From positions 310,001 through 374,000 of the forward strand of contig NZ_JADPRT010000001.1 in the NCBI RefSeq assembly GCF_015690355.1: DNA of 64,000 nucleotides, in the 5' to 3' direction. The position numbers and the translations under genes were made by a program. Below the pieces are notes generated by a model. That model was not told where the DNA came from, made no database searches, and saw nothing but the letters and a program-made list of their open reading frames with translations. Origin of the DNA: Streptacidiphilus fuscans. GTDB taxonomy: Bacteria > Actinomycetota > Actinomycetes > Streptomycetales > Streptomycetaceae. This document shows, piece after piece, positions 56,868-64,000 of this stretch (positions within the stretch are counted from its first letter, which is position 1; every line of letters begins with the position of its first letter).

Positions 56868-57683
56868 ATGGATGATCGGGATGAACGTCGTTTGCACGCC
56901 TCGTCGTTCGGTGCCGCGGCGGCGGCGTACGCCGAGCACCGGCCGGACTACGCGCAGGACGCGGTGCGTTGGGCTCTGGGCGCGGCACCGGCATCGCACG
57001 CGCCTGGTCCGCGTGTGCTCGACCTGGGCGCGGGAACGGGGAAGTTGACGGCGACGCTGGTCGACATGGGCCTCGGCGTCGTCGCGGTCGAGCCCGATCC
57101 GGCGATGCTGGGCGAGCTGCGTCGCTCGCTGCCGACGGCACGGGCGCTGTCGGGGAGCGCCGAGGCGATTCCGTTGCCGGACGCGTCCGTCGACGCCGTG
57201 CTCGGCGGGAACGCGATGCACTGGTTCGACATGGCCGTCGCGGGTCCCGAGATCGCTCGGGTCCTGCGGCCGGGCGGAATCCTGGCCGGGCTGTGGAACG
57301 TGATGGACGATCAGGTCGAGTGGGTCGCCGAGCTGGCGCGGGTGAGCGGGAGCGCGGCGATCGGTTCGCGTGACATGCCCGCGAGTTGGCGTGCCGAGAC
57401 GGCGGAGATGCATCTGCCCAAGGCGCGCACGTCAGGCACAGCGAGAGGGGAGGCCCGGTTCGGCTCGGCGGAGCAGGCCCTGTTCCCGCACGGGCAGCGG
57501 CGCACCGCGGACTCACTCGTGGCGACCCTCGCGACGCGCGCCGGGGTGCTGGTGATGCCGGAGCCGGAGCGGGAGGCGCTGCTCGGCCGGATCCGCGGGT
57601 TCCTGGCCGACAGGCCGGAGACGGCACGTGGCGAGTTCACCCTCCCGATGCTGACCGCAGTGCTGCGCGTCCGACGGCTCTGA
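56868..57683 (+). CDS. Class I SAM-dependent methyltransferase
   Basis: A 271-residue methyltransferase of the Methyltransf_11 type. Motif I is VLDLGAGTGKLTATL, the acidic residue at the end of strand 2 is in VVAVEPDPAML, and motif IV/post-IV regions are VDAVLGGNAMHWFD and ARVLRPGGILAGLWN. The N-terminal FGAAAAAYAEHRPDY segment is typical of small-molecule enzymes of this group. No ribosome site is visible, and a -10-like TAGCGT is 6 nt upstream, suggesting leaderless expression. Substrate unknown. Confidence 0.9.
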   Translation: MDDRDERRLHASSFGAAAAAYAEHRPDYAQDAVRWALGAAPASHAPGPRVLDLGAGTGKLTATLVDMGLGVVAVEPDPAMLGELRRSLPTARALSGSAEAIPLPDASVDAVLGGNAMHWFDMAVAGPEIARVLRPGGILAGLWNVMDDQVEWVAELARVSGSAAIGSRDMPASWRAETAEMHLPKARTSGTARGEARFGSAEQALFPHGQRRTADSLVATLATRAGVLVMPEPEREALLGRIRGFLADRPETARGEFTLPMLTAVLRVRRL

Positions 57684-57717
57684 CCGGACTGCGAGGCTCC
57701 TCAGCGCAGGACGGGGA

Positions 57718-58185
57718 TCAGGAGTCGGCGATGTCGCCGAGCAGCTCCGCCGCGCGGGCGATCACCGCGCGGTCCTCGGCGCTGAGCGCGTGCAACTGCC
57801 GGTCCAGCCAGGCGTTGCGCTGGTCGCGTGCGGCGCGGGCGAGTGCGTCGCCCTCCGCGGTGGCGCTGAAGCGGACCTTGCGGCGGTCGTCCGGATCGGG
57901 GGTGCGGACGGCGTACCCGGCCGAGGTGAGGCGGTTGACGGTCTGGCTCATGGAGGCGGGGGAGACCCGGTCGCGCTCGCTGAGTTCGGTCAGCGTCTGC
58001 GGGCCGTGCTTGTGCAGCCGGGTGAGCACCTCCAGGGCCACGTCACCGAGGCTGCCGTCGGGGCGCTCGCTGCGGAACCGGCGGTAGAGGCGACCGACGG
58101 CGGAGCGGAGCTCACCGCTGAGGTCCGGCTCGTCCCCTCCGAGCGACATGCCCGCGGCTTGCTGGTCGGTTGCCTGCTTCTCCAT
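57718..58185 (-). CDS. MarR-family transcriptional regulator
   Basis: A 155-residue MarR regulator with the winged HTH around residues 45-110: TLTELSERDRVSPASMSQTV, then AGYAVRTPDPDDRRKVRFSAT (the DxRxx wing). It is divergent from a PEBP-family gene. Two related 13-bp sites 21 bp apart lie between the genes; one overlaps the TATACT -10 box of marR, so autorepression and control of the PEBP gene are likely. Confidence 0.92.
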   Translation of the reverse strand: MEKQATDQQAAGMSLGGDEPDLSGELRSAVGRLYRRFRSERPDGSLGDVALEVLTRLHKHGPQTLTELSERDRVSPASMSQTVNRLTSAGYAVRTPDPDDRRKVRFSATAEGDALARAARDQRNAWLDRQLHALSAEDRAVIARAAELLGDIADS

Positions 58186-58191
58186 AGCTGA

Positions 58192-58225
58192 TTAGTATAC
58201 CTAAAGAGATCTTTCGTGTACCTAA
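58192..58225. promoter_or_regulatory. Paired MarR binding sites
   Basis: TTAGTATACCTAA (58192-58204, nearly palindromic) and TTCGTGTACCTAA (58213-58225) are 21 bp apart, two helical turns. The first overlaps TATACT on the minus strand, the likely -10 box of marR. Confidence 0.6.
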
Positions 58226-58241
58226 AGGAAGAGTCGAGGCC

Positions 58242-58811
58242 ATGCCCCCCGCTAACCCCCTCGGTGTCGCCCTGCGCAACCGGCGCGCCGGCCACCACAC
58301 CCTCGTCTGGGCGCGCCCCGATCTGCAGGCCCCGGAGAACTTCACGCTGACCAGCCCGGCCTTCGAGCACGGTGCGCCGATCCCGGAGGCGTACCGCGGC
58401 AGGATCTTCGGCGCGAACGTCTCGCCCGCGCTGGAGTGGACGCAGCCTCCGGCGGGCACGGTCGAGCTGGTGCTCATCGCGCAGGACCCCGACGTGCCGA
58501 TCGGCAAGCCCGCCACGCACGCGCTCGCGCTGGGTATCGACCCGACGCTCGCCGGGATCCCCGACAACGGCCTCGCCCATCCCAGCCCGGTGCCGGGCAT
58601 CCGGCACGGCAAGGGGCCGCTCGGCCGCCGTGGCTGGGCCGGGCCGATGCCGGTCCGCTCGCACGGACCGCACGCCTACGTCTTCCAACTCTTCGCCGTG
58701 GACCGGGCGTTGGAGCTTCCTGAGAGCTTCGGCCTGAACGACGTGCTGGCCGCCCTCCAGGGCCACGTCCTCGGCCGCGCCCGGCTGGACGGGACCTACG
58801 AGATCAAGTAG
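58242..58811 (+). CDS. PEBP/YbhB-family protein
   Basis: A 189-residue phosphatidylethanolamine-binding-protein-like (YbhB/YbcL, Raf-kinase-inhibitor-like) protein. Family stretches include FTLTSPAFEHGAPIPEAY, NVSPALEWTQPPAGTVELVL (the conserved SPALEW and DPDVP), GRRGWAGPMPVRSHGPHAYV and FQLFAVD. A GGAAGAG site precedes the ATG. It is controlled, by position, by the divergent MarR gene. The cellular role of bacterial PEBP proteins is unsettled. Confidence 0.92.
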   Translation: MPPANPLGVALRNRRAGHHTLVWARPDLQAPENFTLTSPAFEHGAPIPEAYRGRIFGANVSPALEWTQPPAGTVELVLIAQDPDVPIGKPATHALALGIDPTLAGIPDNGLAHPSPVPGIRHGKGPLGRRGWAGPMPVRSHGPHAYVFQLFAVDRALELPESFGLNDVLAALQGHVLGRARLDGTYEIK

Positions 58812-58830
58812 ACCGGCCGTCGGCGCAGTT

Positions 58831-60198
58831 TCAGAGATGGGCCTGGGCCCCCGGTTCCAGGGTGAACTCGGCGTCGTTGTGGTCGTAGTCGTACAGCTCG
58901 GCGTAGCGGCCCCAGTCGATGGCGGTGTCGAGCTGGATCCGGGCCTCCTCGGTCGAGAAGCCGCGGCGGAGCAGGTCGAGGAAGAGGCCCTCGCGCAGGG
59001 TGTGGTCCTCGGTCCTGGACAGGGCCTGGACGATGGCCCGGACCAGCGGGGCGTGCTTGGCGACGTGCCCGGCGAAGAGCTGCTTGCTGGTGAGGATGTC
59101 CGCCTCGGTGATCTCCCGACCCTCCGGGGTGACGCTGATCCGCGCGTCGCGGGTACGGGCGAGGCCGAGCATGACGGCCGCGTCGACCAGCGGGAGCAGG
59201 TCGTCGACCTCGAAGTTCAGCTCGTCGGCGAGTTCGGCCAGGCCGTCCTCGCCGCCGCGGGCGACCAGGATCTGCAGCAGACCCGCAAGTCCGCCGACGG
59301 TCACCACTGGCAGCGGCGTGTTGACCGGCGTCGCGGGCGTGCGGTCGCGCGCCTCCTCGTGGTCGGCGTGCGGTGCGGCCTCGGCCCCGTGACCGCTGCG
59401 GCCGGTGAGGAGTCCGTAGACGGTGTCGACGATCGACTCGAAGCGGGGGTCCTGGCGGTCGCGCGGGCGCGGCAGGTCGATCGGGATCTCGGCCTTGATC
59501 CGGCCCGGGTTGGAGGAGAGCACGAGGACCCGGTCCGCCAGCAGCACCGCCTCCTCGATGTTGTGGGTGACGATCAGGATCGATTTGACCGGGGCCTCGT
59601 TGCCCTCCCACAGGCCGACCAGCTCGGAGCGCAGGTTCTCGGCGGTCAGCACGTCGAGCGCGGAGAAGGGCTCATCCATGAAGAGGGCGTCGGGTTCGAC
59701 GACGATGCCGCGGGCGAAGCCGACGCGCTGGCGCATGCCGCCGCTGAGCTCCTTGGGGTAGGCGCCCTCGAAGCCGTCCAGACCGATCAGGTCGATCGCC
59801 TTGAGCGCCCGCTCGGTGCGCTCCGCCTCGGGCACCTCGCGCGCTTGGAGGCTGAGCTCGACGTTCTGCTGGACCGTCAGCCAGGGCAGCAGCGCGAAGG
59901 ACTGGAAGACCATGGCCACGCCCGGGTTGGCCCCGTTGATCTGCTGACCCCGGTAGGAGACGCCGCCGGTGGAGGGCGCGATCAGCCCCGCCAGGCAGCG
60001 CAGCAGCGTGGACTTGCCCGAGCCGGAACGCCCCAGCAGCGCGACGATCTCGCCCTCGCGCAGGGCCAGGTCGATGTTGTCCAGTACCGGCAGGGGCGAT
60101 CCGTCCGGCGCGGTGAAGGCCTTGCTGAGGCCCTCGGCGCGGATGATGACGGGCGGCACGGAGCCCGCCGTGCGGTCGTGGGCGGAGGTGCTGCTCAT
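58831..60198 (-). CDS. ABC transporter ATP-binding protein, nitrate/sulfonate type with C-terminal AAA-associated domain
   Basis: A 455-residue ATPase. Walker A GRSGSGKST, Q loop FQSFALLPW, signature LSGGMRQRV, Walker B ALFMDEPFSALD and the H loop VTHNIEEA place it in the nitrate/sulfonate/taurine (NitT/TauT) import group. Residues about 310-450 are an extra C-terminal region of the AAA-associated kind (PF09821), seen in anion-type ABC systems, which may sense status and regulate transport. GAGGA precedes the ATG. It follows the duplicated permease gene by 86 bp. No substrate-binding protein gene is nearby. Confidence 0.92.
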   Translation of the reverse strand: MSSTSAHDRTAGSVPPVIIRAEGLSKAFTAPDGSPLPVLDNIDLALREGEIVALLGRSGSGKSTLLRCLAGLIAPSTGGVSYRGQQINGANPGVAMVFQSFALLPWLTVQQNVELSLQAREVPEAERTERALKAIDLIGLDGFEGAYPKELSGGMRQRVGFARGIVVEPDALFMDEPFSALDVLTAENLRSELVGLWEGNEAPVKSILIVTHNIEEAVLLADRVLVLSSNPGRIKAEIPIDLPRPRDRQDPRFESIVDTVYGLLTGRSGHGAEAAPHADHEEARDRTPATPVNTPLPVVTVGGLAGLLQILVARGGEDGLAELADELNFEVDDLLPLVDAAVMLGLARTRDARISVTPEGREITEADILTSKQLFAGHVAKHAPLVRAIVQALSRTEDHTLREGLFLDLLRRGFSTEEARIQLDTAIDWGRYAELYDYDHNDAEFTLEPGAQAHL

Positions 60199-60215
60199 GG
60201 GAGTCCTCGGCTGCT

Positions 60216-60268
60216 CGTTCTGGGTGGGCTGGGTGGACCGGGTCGGCTGTGTCGGCTGGGTGGGCCTG
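60216..60268. repeat. Degenerate 9-bp repeat between permease and ATPase genes
   Basis: Imperfect copies of GGCTGGGTG and its variants (for example at 60227 and 60256) fill most of the short gap between the two ABC genes. Confidence 0.5.
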
Positions 60269-60284
60269 GCGGTTCGACGGTCTG

Positions 60285-62021
60285 TCACAAGGCGAAGCGG
60301 GTCTCGGCGAGACGGTACAGGCGTCGCCAGAACAGCCGGTTGACCACGACGACGTAGAGGCTCATCACGCTGATGCCCACCAGGATCCGGGGGAAGTCCC
60401 CGGCGGCCGTCGCCTGGGTGATGTAGGCGCCGAGGCCGTCGGCCGTCAGGTTGTGGTGACCGTAGGCCACCACCTCGGCCACGATGGACGCGTTCCACGC
60501 GCCGCCCGCCGCGGTGATGCCGCCGGTGACGTAGGCGGGGAAGATCGCGGGCAGGATGAACTTGGTCCAGCGCAGCCGCCCGCCTATTCGGAAGCTGGTC
60601 ATCGCCTCGCGCAGGTCGGTCGGGATGGCCTGGGCCCCGGCGATCACGTTGAACAGGATGTACCACTGCGCGCCCAGCGCCATCAGCAGGATCGCGCCGA
60701 AGTCGAGCGAGATCCCCAGCGCGACGAAGGCCGCGGTGGCGAAGGGGAAGACGAAGTTCGCCGGGAAGCTGGCCAACACCTGGACGACCGGCTGCGCGAA
60801 CCGGGTCACCTTGGGGTTCATCCCGATCCACACGCCGATCGGCACCCACACGACGCTGGCGACCGCCACCAGCAGCGTGACGCGTCCGAAGGTCAGCGCG
60901 CCCAGCCACAGCGCCCGGCCGAACTCGCCCAGGCCGACGGTGGACTGGACGTAGTGGAAGGCCTCCCACGCGCCGTACGCGATGAGCACGCTGACCGCCC
61001 CGCCGAAGAAGACGTCCCCGGCGCGTTCCCGGGTCACCGGACGGGTCAGCGGGTGCTCGGCGAGGCCGAAGGGGCGCGCGGCCTTGTCCAGGGCGCGGCC
61101 GACGGGCCGGAGCGGCGTCCCGATCAGGTGCGGCACGCTGCTGCGCCGCAGCAGGTCGAGCACGATGCTGCGCGGGCGTTCGACGGCGCTGGACTCCTCC
61201 ACCCGGAACCGCTCGCACCAGGCGGTCATCGGCCGCCAGAACAGCACGTTGACGCCGATCACCATCACGACCATGACGGCGATGGCGATGCCCACCTCGC
61301 CGAGGTTGCCGTCGGCGATCGCGGCTGCGGTGTAGGAGCCGATGCCGGGCAGGGCGTACTGGTGCTTGAGCACGCTGATCGACTCGGAGGCGGCGAGGAA
61401 GAACCAGGCGCCGCCGAAGCTCATCATCCCGTTCCAGACCAGCGGGATCATCCCGGAGGGGACGTCGAGTCGCCAGAACCGCTGCCACTTGGTCAGCCGC
61501 ATCACCCGTGCCGCCTCGTCCAGTTCGCGCGGCTGGGAGATCAGCGCGTAGTAGAAGGCGAAGGTCATGTTCCACGCCATCGCCGTGAATACGGCGAAGA
61601 TCGACGCGCACTCCAGGCCGAGTTCCGAGCCGGGGAAGAGGTTGATGAACGCGGTGACCGTCACCGAGAGGAAGCCGAGGACCGGCACCGACTGGAGGAT
61701 GTCCAGGATGGGCAGCAGCACCTTCTCCAGCCGCCTCATCCGCGCCGCGGCGGTGGCGTAGACGAAGGTGAAGAGCACCGACGCGGCCAGACCCGCGAAC
61801 ATCCGCAGCAGTGAACGGACCGCGTAGTAGGGGAGGTTGGCCGGGTCGGTCGACACCTGCGTCGGCGCGGTGCTGGGCAGGAACCGGGCGTTGAGACCGG
61901 GAGCCAGGCGCAGCAGTCCGTACAGCAGCGCCAGCAGCGCCGCCCCGACCAGCAGGTCGACCCAGCTCCAGCCGGAGCGCCGCCACAGCCCTCGGGCGGG
62001 GTAGCCGTTGTTCTGGGCCAT
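60285..62021 (-). CDS. ABC transporter duplicated permease (COG4986 type)
   Basis: A 578-residue membrane protein made of two fused ABC permease units with about 12 helices. Each half has an EAA loop for contact with the ATPase: ELDEAARVMRLTKWQRFWRL in the first and DLREAMTSFRIGGRLRWTKF in the second. This is the anion-transport duplicated-permease architecture. GAGAGG lies 7 nt before the ATG. With the ATPase it could form a complete 1:2 transporter, but the missing periplasmic-binding-protein gene means specificity cannot be inferred. Its leader has a GGCGGCCG/CGGCCGCC hairpin (62043-62064). Confidence 0.92.
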   Translation of the reverse strand: MAQNNGYPARGLWRRSGWSWVDLLVGAALLALLYGLLRLAPGLNARFLPSTAPTQVSTDPANLPYYAVRSLLRMFAGLAASVLFTFVYATAAARMRRLEKVLLPILDILQSVPVLGFLSVTVTAFINLFPGSELGLECASIFAVFTAMAWNMTFAFYYALISQPRELDEAARVMRLTKWQRFWRLDVPSGMIPLVWNGMMSFGGAWFFLAASESISVLKHQYALPGIGSYTAAAIADGNLGEVGIAIAVMVVMVIGVNVLFWRPMTAWCERFRVEESSAVERPRSIVLDLLRRSSVPHLIGTPLRPVGRALDKAARPFGLAEHPLTRPVTRERAGDVFFGGAVSVLIAYGAWEAFHYVQSTVGLGEFGRALWLGALTFGRVTLLVAVASVVWVPIGVWIGMNPKVTRFAQPVVQVLASFPANFVFPFATAAFVALGISLDFGAILLMALGAQWYILFNVIAGAQAIPTDLREAMTSFRIGGRLRWTKFILPAIFPAYVTGGITAAGGAWNASIVAEVVAYGHHNLTADGLGAYITQATAAGDFPRILVGISVMSLYVVVVNRLFWRRLYRLAETRFAL

Positions 62022-62240
62022 CTGTTCGCCTCTCGCCCCCACGGCGGCCGCCGGAACGGCCGCCTGCCTGACCGTGCGTGAGCGCACCGTCCGGCGTCGC
62101 TGCCGGGCGGGCGCTGCACCGTGCCCGACCGGCCTGTTGTCGCTGGTCGGACGGGTGCAGCACGGATGATGTCACGGCCGGGGCGAGACGCGTCAACCCG
62201 CGCTTGGCAGTTGGCACGCTGCGTCAAGAGCGCGTATCGG

Positions 62241-62258
62241 TGACGTGCCGGCACGTCA
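62241..62258. promoter_or_regulatory. 18-bp perfect palindrome
   Basis: TGACGTGCC followed by GGCACGTCA, between the divergent ABC permease and methyltransferase genes, 84 bp before the latter. Candidate operator; the cognate regulator is unknown. Confidence 0.45.
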
Positions 62259-62341
62259 GGATCGCGTCAGGCGCTCTCCGGGGTTTGCCGAACCGGCAAC
62301 AGAACTTGTCGCTTCTGCGGTGTGCGACGCACGATCGCCGC

Positions 62342-62977
62342 ATGACTGATGTGACGACGAACGACGAGTTCTGGGACTCCTTCTACGCCGAGCGCGAGCA
62401 GGTCTGGAGCGGACGGCCCAACGACGCCATGGTCCGGGAGACGGCGGACCTCACTCCCGGCCGGGCGCTGGACCTCGGCTGCGGAGAGGGCGGCGACGCG
62501 ATCCACCTCGCGCGGCGGGGCTGGACGGTCACCGCGGTGGACATCTCCCAGGCCGCGCTCGACCGGGCCGCCGCGCACGCGGCGGCCGAGGGGGTCGCGG
62601 ACCGGATCGAGTGGCAGCGCCACGACCTTGCCGTGACCTTCCCGGAGGGGGAGTACGACCTGGTCAGCGTCCAGTTCCTGCACTCGCCGGTGGAGATCCC
62701 GCGCGAGGGGATCCTGCGCCGCGCCGCGCAGGCCGTCGCACCGGGCGGGGTGCTGCTGGTGGAGGGTCACGGGGGCTTCCCGTCCTGGGAGGACGAACAC
62801 GACCATCACCCCGACGTCCACTTCCCCAGCCCGGACGAGGTGGTGGCCGAGCTGCGGCTGGCGGAAGGGGAGTGGGAGGTCCTGGTGAGCACGGAGCACG
62901 AGCGCACCCAGAACGCCCCCGACGGACGGCCGACCGTGCGGATGGACAGCACGGTCAAGGCCCGTCGGAGGAAGTGA
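62342..62977 (+). CDS. SAM-dependent methyltransferase (TehB/thiopurine type)
   Basis: A 211-residue class I methyltransferase. Motif I is ALDLGCGEGGDAIHLARRGW, the acidic strand-2 residue is in VTAVDISQAAL, and VQFLHSP and APGGVLLVEGHG form the later motifs. Short length and the early DEFWDSFYAEREQVWSGRPN segment (FWDSFYAERE, WSGRPN) match the TehB/thiopurine-like group, which detoxify metalloid or sulfur compounds. No clear ribosome site precedes the ATG. It converges on the hemerythrin gene. Confidence 0.9.
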   Translation: MTDVTTNDEFWDSFYAEREQVWSGRPNDAMVRETADLTPGRALDLGCGEGGDAIHLARRGWTVTAVDISQAALDRAAAHAAAEGVADRIEWQRHDLAVTFPEGEYDLVSVQFLHSPVEIPREGILRRAAQAVAPGGVLLVEGHGGFPSWEDEHDHHPDVHFPSPDEVVAELRLAEGEWEVLVSTEHERTQNAPDGRPTVRMDSTVKARRRK

Positions 62978-63008
62978 GCAATAGCTCGTAAGCGCATGTG
63001 ACGTATCG

Positions 63009-63668
63009 TCAGGCCGCCTGCGCGGCAAGCTCGTCGCCGAAGGCGGCGCGCCGTAGGGAGCGCAGGCGGCTGCCGCCGAGCTTGGCGATCAGGGGCGCGG
63101 GGACGCCGGTGCGCTCCTCCGGGGTCGCGACGTCGGCCAGCCACGGCGGAAGGAAGGTGAAGGCCCACGGCGCCTGGGTCTTGACCATGTGCTTGCGCAG
63201 CGCGTCCCAGACCTCGTCGGTGAGGTGGGGCGCGAGCCGACCGAGCAGCTCGTCCTCCTCGTCCGTGGCGTGCCGGGCGAGCAGGGCGTGGGTGTCGCTC
63301 GCCGCCGCCGCGAGGAGCTGCGCCGCCGAACTGTCGCTGGTGAGTTCGGCGGCGGCAGCGGCGGTCCGCTTCAGCAGGTCGGCAAGCTCGCCGTGCTCGG
63401 CAGCCATCAGCTCCAGCGCCTCCGCGTCCGCGCCGCGCTTGGCCAGCTCGGGCCAGAGGACGTCGTCCTCGCCGGTGTGGTGGTGCTCGATCAGGTGGAG
63501 CAGCTGGTCGGTGTACTTGGCCAGCGCCCGCGCCCGAGCGGCGTCCGGCCGCTCCGCGAGGACGGCGGCGGCGCGGGCGAGGCACTCCAGGTCCCGCGAC
63601 ATGGCCCGGTGGGCGAGCAGCATGGTCTGGTGACTGCGGTGGAGGGTGTGGAACGGCGGGTGCGCCAT
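63009..63668 (-). CDS. Hemerythrin HHE-domain protein
   Basis: A 219-residue hemerythrin-like protein. Di-iron ligand segments are HTLHRSHQTML, LIEHHHTGEDDVLWPEL, AAEHGELADLL and HATDEEDELLGRL (His, HHxxE, H and HxxxEE patterns). Such proteins bind O2 or NO, or sense redox state. The C-terminal ~70 residues after the four-helix bundle (WAFTFLPPWLADVATPEERT) are an extension of the kind seen in actinobacterial members. AGGAG lies 12 nt before ATG 63668; the frame runs further upstream with Pro/Arg-rich, non-protein-like sequence. Confidence 0.92.
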   Translation of the reverse strand: MAHPPFHTLHRSHQTMLLAHRAMSRDLECLARAAAVLAERPDAARARALAKYTDQLLHLIEHHHTGEDDVLWPELAKRGADAEALELMAAEHGELADLLKRTAAAAAELTSDSSAAQLLAAAASDTHALLARHATDEEDELLGRLAPHLTDEVWDALRKHMVKTQAPWAFTFLPPWLADVATPEERTGVPAPLIAKLGGSRLRSLRRAAFGDELAAQAA

Positions 63669-63769
63669 GGGACCTGGGTCTCCTGTGGTCGGGGCGGTCG
63701 GGGGCGGTCGGGGGCGGCGTCGGGTGGGGTCGGGTCGGGTCGGTACGTCGGCCATCCGCGCGACGGTCG

Positions 63770-63979
63770 TCAGGCGCAGTCTTCCCGCAGCTGATCGACC
63801 GCCGCTTGAGCGGCACTTGAGCGCGGCTGGAACGCTCGGCCGGAATCCGTGAACGGCCGACGGTCCACCGGGCGACGTTCGCGCTTCCAGTGGGACTCGA
63901 CCTCGGGTCGGTAGACATGACTCAGCTGACCTGACGCCAGCGTCCCGTCCACCAGCCGAGTGCGGACCCCGATGACCAC
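63770..63979 (-). CDS. Possible small hypothetical protein at window edge
   Basis: A 69-codon open frame from a GTG at 63979 with a weak AGGT immediately before it. The product is basic with a helical C terminus (SSAAQAAVDQLREDCA). Third-position GC bias is lower than in the neighbouring genes, so it may be foreign, or not a gene, or may extend beyond the window. I do not recognise it. Confidence 0.35.
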   Translation of the reverse strand: MVIGVRTRLVDGTLASGQLSHVYRPEVESHWKRERRPVDRRPFTDSGRAFQPRSSAAQAAVDQLREDCA

Positions 63980-64000
63980 ACCTACCGCTCAATCCGACGA

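Noticed and set aside
58831..62217. Single 1128-codon frame that would fuse extra sequence to the ABC ATPase
   Set aside because: The part upstream of 60198 is Arg/Pro/Gly-rich shadow of the permease gene, which is well supported in another frame; a ribosome site and ATG at 60198 define the ATPase start.

Overview
This 64 kb window has very high GC content, and its coding regions show the strong third-position G/C bias of an actinomycete chromosome. An SsgA-like sporulation/cell-division protein, a WhiB-family protein, two ~945-residue LuxR-type (LAL) regulators, an LCP cell-wall ligase and a rifamycin phosphotransferase together point to a morphologically complex actinomycete of the Streptomycetaceae (Streptomyces, Kitasatospora or Streptacidiphilus type). 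I recognise no rRNA, tRNA, CRISPR array, insertion sequence or prophage. The dense mix of regulators, exporters and paralogous pairs looks like accessory chromosome rather than a core locus.

Layout. 0-9 kb: two AraC regulators, a YtcJ-type amidohydrolase, a DUF1275 membrane protein, two MFS exporters and a LysR regulator. 9-15.4 kb: a universal stress protein, an esterase-Dps-WhiB-SsgA-like operon, two further AraC regulators and a second esterase that carries Cys in place of the nucleophile Ser. 15.4-22.5 kb: two divergent LAL regulators and a secreted VOC-fold protein. 22.5-26.5 kb: pyruvate oxidase/dehydrogenase (PoxB) divergent from a small acidic protein and a catalase. 26.5-34.7 kb: two tandem copies of a three-gene operon, in each case a response-regulator/thioredoxin-reductase-like fusion, a soluble histidine kinase with a CNB-like domain, and a UBP-type zinc finger; one unknown gene lies between the copies. 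34.7-45.7 kb: an alcohol dehydrogenase/TetR pair, a GNAT, a carotenoid oxygenase with a membrane protein and PadR regulator, a LysR/cyclase pair, an acyltransferase, and a flavin reductase-SnoaL fusion divergent from an ECF41-type sigma factor. 45.7-64 kb: LCP ligase, MarC-rph operon, SpoIIE-type phosphatase, patatin and PspA, an orphan response regulator, methyltransferases, a MarR/PEBP pair, an anion-type ABC transporter with duplicated permease and no binding protein, and a hemerythrin protein.

The common theme is stress and redox physiology: Dps, UspA, catalase, PoxB, PspA, hemerythrin and the duplicated redox two-component cassette. The cassette is the best candidate for an undescribed system. 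In it, phosphorylation of a receiver domain could gate a cytosolic flavoenzyme that has lost both of the cysteine pairs expected from its domain parents. The intergenic regions also hold many perfect or near-perfect palindromes (TetR, PadR and MarR sites and several orphan sites) and a recurring promoter-like pattern, CAAG-N19-21-TAGnnT.
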